From contig JAGTTD010000001.1 of the NCBI GenBank assembly GCA_018398585.1, forward strand, positions 21,903,750 through 21,967,749: DNA of 64,000 bases. The letters are read 5' to 3'. Position numbers and translations under genes: made by a program. The notes beneath the pieces are model-generated. The model worked only from the letters and a program-made list of their open reading frames with translations, was not told the origin of the DNA and searched no databases. Shown piece by piece: positions 58,740 to 64,000 of this stretch (within the stretch, counting starts at the first letter, position 1; the number at the start of each line of letters is the position of its first letter). This DNA is from Simmondsia chinensis. Lineage: Eukaryota > Streptophyta > Magnoliopsida > Caryophyllales > Simmondsiaceae.

Positions 58740-58893
58740 CTTCTCAGGTTGGGCGTCCTCAGAAACAGCCTCTCTTCAGGGTAGCCCCCTGAAAGGGGAA
58801 GGCTGCGTACATCTACCCCCCCAGACCCTGCTTATGCGGGAGCCCTTGGAGGTACTGGGTTTGTTGTTATTGTTGTTGTTGTTGGTTGGTAGA
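58740..58893 (+). mobile_element. AU-like SINE fragment
   Basis: It contains a B-box-like GGTTGGGCGTCC, AGAAACAGCCTCTCTTCAGGG, then GGCTGCGTACATCTACCCC and CAGACCCTGCTTATGCGGGAG, ending in (TTG)n. This is the usual body and tail of the AU-type SINEs of angiosperms. The tRNA-like 5' start is not clear, and no TSD was found. Confidence 0.75.
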
Positions 58894-59849
58894 AATGTGA
58901 TATTTACTTAAAACTTCTATAACGATTTTCTTATGGCTAGTTGGGACTTAACTTCAGCCCAAACAGGAATTTGAAAATTTCCAATTTATAATTATTTCTA
59001 ATTTGGTGCATTAGACCTTCTTGAAAAGAAAGGCTTTAAAAGAATCCATGTTTTTATGAGGGGATCAGAAGTATAAGTTTCTTGCTTGAAATTAATGAGT
59101 TATTATGGAAGTAATAATGCAAGAATTAGTGGAAGGAGAAGCAAGATAGCTTATAATTCAAGCATCTCCTTGGCTAATATCATACACCTACACCTATGTC
59201 AGGAAAATATGAATCTTGAAGGCATTTTAAAAGTTGGTTTTATAATAGTAGTTTATTAGTGAAGCCATCCAACTAATGCAGCTTGCTATTAGTTTTCAGA
59301 GGGAATACTCCCGAAAAATATCTTCTCTCATTTATTTTGATTCATCTTGACCTCACATTAACACCACTAAAACCTGCTGTAGCTTTCATTTGTTATTTGC
59401 CTATGCTGCTGGGAATTTTTAGCATTGTGAGCCTTCAATAGTCCTTTCAGTGAGAGTATTCTGATAGGTCTTCTACTAGATTTATCTTAAATTATGTAAA
59501 ATGAATTTTCTAAATGCATATACTACATATATTATATATAATCTTGAGTACAACATGATTCCCTTTCATTGTTGTAATGAAATTAAAATTATAAAATAGG
59601 CATTTGCAGCCACTAAAGCCATTTGAATCTAGTTTGCATTGGTCTGACCATGATTTGCATGTCAGTTAAATACTTCTCTACCTTTGGGCTTTCTGTGTTC
59701 TCTCCACTGTGTTTATGCTGTATAACTATTCAAATTCTGCGATGCTATAGTAGTCTCTATCTTGCCACTCTTTGTAGATGTCTTGGGTTCCTTTATGTGT
59801 ACCCATTTGAGCATCCATACATTTGGTAAAAGGAGGTTCATCAGAATGC

Positions 59850-60220
59850 AATATTACACTTCGTTTGCTTTGATGGAAAATATTTTCCATCTCAACATTA
59901 TTGTTTCTTTGCAAAGTTTATAAGAGTAACCTCAAATACTGAAAATGTTTTCCTTCACCGGGAGGAAATTGACTTCCCTTCAACGAAAAGGGAAAACATT
60001 TTCCTTCATGAAAGAGAGAAAACGTTTTCTATTATAATCTCATGTCATATGTTTCACTTAGCTGAACTTGGCCAAGTGTTAGCCTTGTACAAATGCTGTT
60101 TTCTTGAGCTAGAAAGACAAAAATGTTTTAGAAATAAATATTTCGAATTGAAAATATTTTGTGAAGAAAACTTTCCCATAAGAAAAAAAAAATTTCCGGA
60201 AAACAAATGGAGCCCTAATA
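59850..60220. mobile_element. Possible decayed MITE
   Basis: CACTTCGTTTGCTTTGATGG near 59851 and the complement of TCCGGAAAACAAATGGAGCC near 60195 look like degenerate inverted ends, with GGAAAATATTTTCC-type stretches between. No matching TSD was seen. Weak evidence. Confidence 0.3.
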
Positions 60221-60800
60221 ATTGTCATATCTTGATCAAACAAATTTTTCCACATGTATTGGTTAGTTAGATTGGATACAAGGTGAAGGTATTTGCAGGG
60301 TTGTTCTCATAAGGTTAGAAGATTTCATATTTTTTATTTTCCATATTGAAATGTTCCCATGCATGCCTCTTCACATCAACATTCCTGAATTCCTAGTTAT
60401 TTTTTTTATTTTCTTGATTTCTTCTTGTGTTTCTTTTACTGGCCATCTTTTTCGTTCAACTATTGTGATTCTGAGATTTGGGTGTCACTTATCATGGGCT
60501 TCTTTATATATATAGAATATGTATGTTACTGACTGTATTTATGGCAGTTAGGAAAGAAAAATGTAGATAATTTTGTTTTTTTCTTGAAAGAATTATCTCC
60601 CTACTTGCTTTGAAATGGTAGGGTTAGACTTCGGTCCACAAGATCTCGACGGCTCATCTCCTAGAAATAAATGTAGTTGTGATTCACCTGCTCTTATTGG
60701 AGCCATTAGAATCTGTATCAATGTTTAAAGTGCAAAAATAATCTTCTATTTTTCTATTATGGTTTGAGCCTTATGTTGTTTTCCTCTTTTTTGTGTTCAG

Positions 60801-60847
60801 TGGATCTTATTGTTCATTTTTTGGAGAAGGAAAGCACATCGAAGCAA
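60801..60847 (+). pseudogene. MYOB7-like: MYOB7-like gene, exon 2 (47 bp)
   Basis: Bounded by TTGTGTTCAG and GTGAGT, this encodes WILLFIFWRRKAHRSK, the last Lys codon being split with exon 3. The hydrophobic stretch followed by basic residues continues directly from the AVLK that ends exon 1, in phase 0, as in the C-terminal region of this family. It is far too short to be found as an open frame. Confidence 0.85.
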
Positions 60848-60967
60848 GTGAGTTTCCAACTCTCCAAAAATATTATCTTTGATATTTCCCCTCCACTGAC
60901 CGTTTCTTAACAACCTTCAATGTTTGTAAAGATTTATATGCTCACGATTCCATTGTGGTTTGAATTA

Positions 60968-61316
60968 GGGTCGGTCAAGACCCCAAGCACCTCAAGCAGT
61001 TGCTTGGGCCTTGGTGCTTATTATGTGAGTTAGCTTATGTTAAGATCCAACAGACCCCAATTTTGTTAAGGGCCTCTTTTGAAAAAAGTATAATTTTATT
61101 TTCCCTTAGTGATATGTTACCATTAATAATTGGACAAATAAAAGATATTCATAAATTATAATATATACTTATATATATATAATATAAAAGACTCATATAT
61201 TAGCGAGTGATATGAATAAAGTGAATAGTCATAAGTTGACATGAACAACTCCGTTATGAAACGGGGGGCCCCACTGACCAAAACTTGTTTTGGGCCCATG
61301 AAATCTCAGAAAGGCC
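60968..61316. mobile_element. Possible small non-autonomous hAT-like element
   Basis: The left end AGGGTCGGTCAAGACCCC and the inverted right end AGGGCCTTTCTGAGATTTC are imperfect inverted repeats of the GGGCCGG...CCTGAGA type common in plant hAT MITEs. No 8-bp TSD was found. The LINE landed just beyond its right end. Confidence 0.35.
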
Positions 61317-61336
61317 CTGGCTTTGATCTAGAAATA

Positions 61337-63068
61337 ACAACAACAACAATAGTCCCAGTGCCACAGTGGCTCCAGCACTAAGCAGGGTCTGGGGGGGTGG
61401 ATGTAGGCAGAGGCTGTTTCTGATGACCCCCATCCTGAATATCAAGTCGTCAAGAGAACATGGTATCCTAGAAACCATGGAAGCAGCAAAGCATCAGCAC
61501 AAGACACAGCAAAAAACTAGCACTATAAAATATATCCCACAGAAGACAACTAAGGCACATAGTAAAGCAAATAGTACATGTCTAATAATAGAGGAATAAA
61601 CGAAAAGCAACAAAACAGAAGATAAGTGCACTACCTGGGGTTGTGACTGCCTAGAAATCCTAAACTACCAGCCATTCGCCGCACTACTCTATGGCGCTAC
61701 ATCCGCTACCCCTATGCTAGCCCTCCATTGTGCTCTATCTAAGGCCATCTTCACCCTTAGGTTTAGGTGGGTTAGGTCATGTCGAATCGTCTCCAGCCAA
61801 CTCCTCTTTGGCCTGCCCCTCCCTCTTCTGCCTAGCGTAGTATGTAGCTGTTCACATCTCCTGACTGGAGTTGTGGTCGGTCTCTTGCTAACATGTCCAA
61901 ACCATCTCAAGCGGTGCTCCCTTAATTTATCCTCGATCGAGGCTACACCCAATTTACCTCTTATTACGTCGTTCCTGATCCTATCCTTCCTTGTGTAGCC
62001 ACACATCTAGCGCAACATCCTTATCTCTGCCACCTTCATCCTCTGTGTTTGATGTTGTTTCATTGGGCGACACTCTGCCCCATACAACATAGCTGATCTC
62101 ACTACCATCCTATAATATTTTCCCTTTAGCTTAGCGGGAACTTTCTATTACAAAGCACCCCAAAGGCCATCCTGCACTTCTGCAAGCCTACGTTAATCCT
62201 GTTGTTGACATCCTCTTTAACCTCACCGTTCTGTTGTACCATGAAACCCAAGTATCTGAAACTCTCCTTACTCGTTATGGTCTCCGATTCTATCTTGACA
62301 TCCTCTGTCCTAGTCGCGGTGGATTGGCCGAATTTGAATTCCATGTACTCGGTCTTAGATCTGCTAATCCGTAATTCCTTCGATTCCAAAGCGCTTCTCC
62401 ACAATTCCAGCTTCTTATTTATGTCCGCTCGAGAATCCCCCACCAAAACTATGTCATTTGCGAAAGGCATACACCAAGGCACCTCTCCTTGGAATTGTCT
62501 AGTGAGCTTATCCATAACTAGACTCAACAAAAAGGGACTCAAGGCAGAACCTTGGTGTACCCCAACTGTACTAGGAAAGGTGTCAGTCTCCCCTTCCGCT
62601 GTGCTCACATTAGTTTGTGCCTCCTCATACATGTCTGTAATGACCCGGATATATGGCATGGGGATGCCTCTGCTACCCAAAACCCTCCATAGGACTTCTC
62701 TTGGCACTCTATCATATGCCTTTTCCAGATCAATGAAACTATGTGGAGATCCTTTTGTCTCTCCCTATACTGCTCTATCGTCTGCCTTAAAACGTGGATG
62801 GCTTCTATTGTTGATCTCCCAGGTATAAACCCGAACTAGTTCTCGGACACCTCCGTCTGTTGCCGTAGCCTCCTTTCTATGACCCGCTCCCACAGCTTGA
62901 GAGTGTGGCACATTAGTTTGATCCCCCGATAGTTGGAGCAACTTTGGATGTCGCCTTTGTTCTTGCAAATTGGGATCAGTGTGCTCTTCCGCCATTCATC
63001 AGGCATCTTCTTCCCCATAAGGATTTGGTTAAATAATTTTGTCAGCCAGCTAATGCCCCTCTGTCCAA
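61337..63068 (-). mobile_element. RTE-clade LINE, 5'-truncated
   Basis: A perfect 18-bp TSD (GGCTTTGATCTAGAAATA) lies at 61319-61336 and 63069-63086. On the minus strand the copy starts inside the reverse transcriptase and ends in a (TTG)n-type tail (AACAACAACAA on the plus strand at 61337). Its last 100 bases resemble the tail of the AU-like SINE at 58740-58893. The perfect TSD suggests a fairly recent insertion into intron 2. Confidence 0.92.
61689..63018 (-). pseudogene. RTE LINE reverse transcriptase (partial)
   Basis: Starts within RT: MPDEWRKSTLIPICKNKGD near 63010 and NYRGIKLMCHTLKLWERVIE near 62945. The palm reads [20 protein letters not shown] near 62570-62510. The catalytic motif is PFANDIVLV near 62465, with FADD changed to FAND. 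Then follow [11 protein letters not shown] near 62350 and [15 protein letters not shown] near 62250. The C-terminal block, 62006-61689, has RLRWFGHVSKRP and RGRGRPKRSW, typical of RTE-type LINEs. Stops near 62838 and 62770-62700 and a break near 62126-62006 leave it non-functional. The endonuclease domain was lost to 5' truncation. Confidence 0.9.
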
Positions 63069-63668
63069 GGCTTTGATCTAGAAATATTAATGAAAAACTT
63101 GAGTTTTGTTCATATGACTAAAATTTTGGTTTATGCAGTTGTGTGTTCAGTAATTTTGGTTTAGCCTCTATGTTATGAATAGGGAGGTGGAAAATTTAAC
63201 TCTACCTACAACCATATAGTACATGCTTTAAGCATATATAGATGCATTAACAAAACCTTGTATCTTTGAAGCGTCTTAATAATTATCAAATAGGTAGTTT
63301 TAAAAATTGTTTGGTGTTGCTTGCAATTTTCTCAGTGAAAATGTTTTGAGCATATATGTATATCACGCTGTTCTTTCAGATTGACGTGATCACAGGCCTG
63401 TTATTTTTATTGCTAATGGGTTTAAAAAAAAAAAAATTTGGATAAGTCTGGAATGATGGGTAGCTAGATCGTTGTGTTTAATGAAATTAAAGCTTGAGGG
63501 AGTCACTTTGATTTAAAGTAATAGTTTAGGAAATTTTAAGGGTATTTACCATTAAATAAGTAGAGTTTTTCTTTTAGTGGAAAACCACATTTGCATTGTA
63601 GCATGTTGAAAATTACATGTGCTACATTTGCTACACCACGATGTTGATTACTGGAACTTTACTGTCAG

Positions 63669-63771
63669 ATATATGTTTGGGTTGACAACGAACAACACAG
63701 GATTGTTAATGCTCTTGGACAAGGGCCCACGCACAGAACAATGGTGATGCTTTACATCCATGCAAATTTGA
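63669..63771 (+). pseudogene. MYOB7-like: MYOB7-like gene, last exon
   Basis: After TTACTGTCAG the exon completes the split Lys codon and reads YMFGLTTNNTGLLMLLDKGPRTEQW, the usual end of this protein family. A TGA at 63745-63747 then stops it. The following codons (CFTSMQI) lead to a second TGA at 63769-63771, probably the ancestral stop, so 63745 may be a CGA-to-TGA change. Sequence beyond 63772 is 3' UTR or intergenic, with nothing recognised. Confidence 0.82.
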
Positions 63772-64000
63772 CACCTAGCTACTTATTTATGAGCTAAGGT
63801 ATGGGAAAACAAAGTTTATTTCACCGAGCTTGCATTTTCAAACATCACATTTGCTTATGGATTGGCAGTTGCTGCAGATTAAGGTGGAAAACTATCAAAG
63901 TTAAAAGTCTTGGGATGAGAAGTAAGCTGATCCCACTTACCTACCTAAGAAAATGATTTGGGTTTCTTCGTGCAATGTTCTTTTTATTCATTCTTTCTAT

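Larger units (their letters stand above)
57065..60800 (+). other. Intron 1 of the MYOB-like gene
   Basis: It runs from GTAAAA to TTGTGTTCAG. No gene is seen. It holds A-rich and C-rich simple runs (57534-57550, 57784-57846, 58640-58656), a SINE piece (58740-58893) and a possible small DNA-element remnant (about 59850-60220). GACAAGTACTCA at 57551 and its complement at 57624 can pair. Confidence 0.7.
60848..63668 (+). other. Intron 2 of the MYOB-like gene
   Basis: It runs from GTGAGT to TTACTGTCAG. The RTE LINE fills 61337-63068. A possible small hAT-like MITE covers about 60968-61316. The rest (63087-63668) shows no gene. Confidence 0.7.

Noticed and set aside
61714..62828. Forward-strand frames of 94 and 208 codons
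   Set aside because: They are antisense to the RTE reverse transcriptase, whose motifs are clear on the minus strand.

Overview
This window is plant nuclear DNA, almost certainly from a eudicot. The evidence is Ty3/gypsy chromoviruses and Athila elements, Ty1/copia elements with initiator-tRNA-Met primer sites, CACTA and hAT transposons with plant-type transposases, an RTE LINE with a (TTG)n tail, an AU-type SINE, and one host gene of the plant-specific GTD-binding (myosin-binding protein, MYOB) family with spliceosomal introns. The order or species cannot be fixed from the sequence. All reading was by eye: element borders marked with a target-site duplication (TSD) are exact, others are approximate.

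Layout. 1-5050: the 3' end of a chromovirus (integrase tail, chromodomain, 3' LTR). Its LTR is split by a complete 4.05-kb non-autonomous LTR element (728-4780, TSD TATTC). 5190-14030: a decayed forward-strand Athila pol, split between reverse transcriptase and RNase H by a complete reverse-strand chromovirus (6982-12409, TSD CACTT). 14030-22225: a reverse-strand Athila with gag, pol, primer site and 5' LTR but no 3' LTR. 22428-27982: a forward-strand Athila derivative with both LTRs, a gag remnant and no pol. 27983-31830: no recognisable gene. 31826-43940: a LINE fragment split by a reverse-strand copia (31917-43627, TSD AGTGA), which is itself split by a CACTA element (33247-39099).

44560-64000: the host locus. 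A pyrimidine-rich leader exon (about 44770-45083) is followed by a probable 5'-UTR intron. That intron holds a 10.2-kb forward-strand copia (45468-55661, TSD C/TATGC), which in turn holds a 3.1-kb hAT transposon (51587-54705, 8-bp TSD). Three coding exons of a MYOB7-like gene follow (55691-57064, 60801-60847, 63669-63771). Their introns carry a SINE and a 5'-truncated RTE LINE (61337-63068, perfect 18-bp TSD). The gene copy has three in-frame stops and two single-base frameshifts, so it is a pseudogene unless these are sequencing errors.

No element here looks intact. Most pol genes carry several stops and frameshifts, and many stops are explained by C-to-T change, as expected of methylated, silenced repeats. 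The most unusual items are: a non-autonomous LTR element with an unfamiliar decayed reading frame that shares its LTR end and leader with the chromovirus 2.2 kb away; an alternating two-type 102-bp tandem array in the CACTA element; tandem tRNA-like units in the Athila 3' region; a 37-bp RTE/SINE-tail insertion with its own 19-bp TSD; and a copia insertion two bases from a probable splice acceptor that the TSD appears to have preserved.
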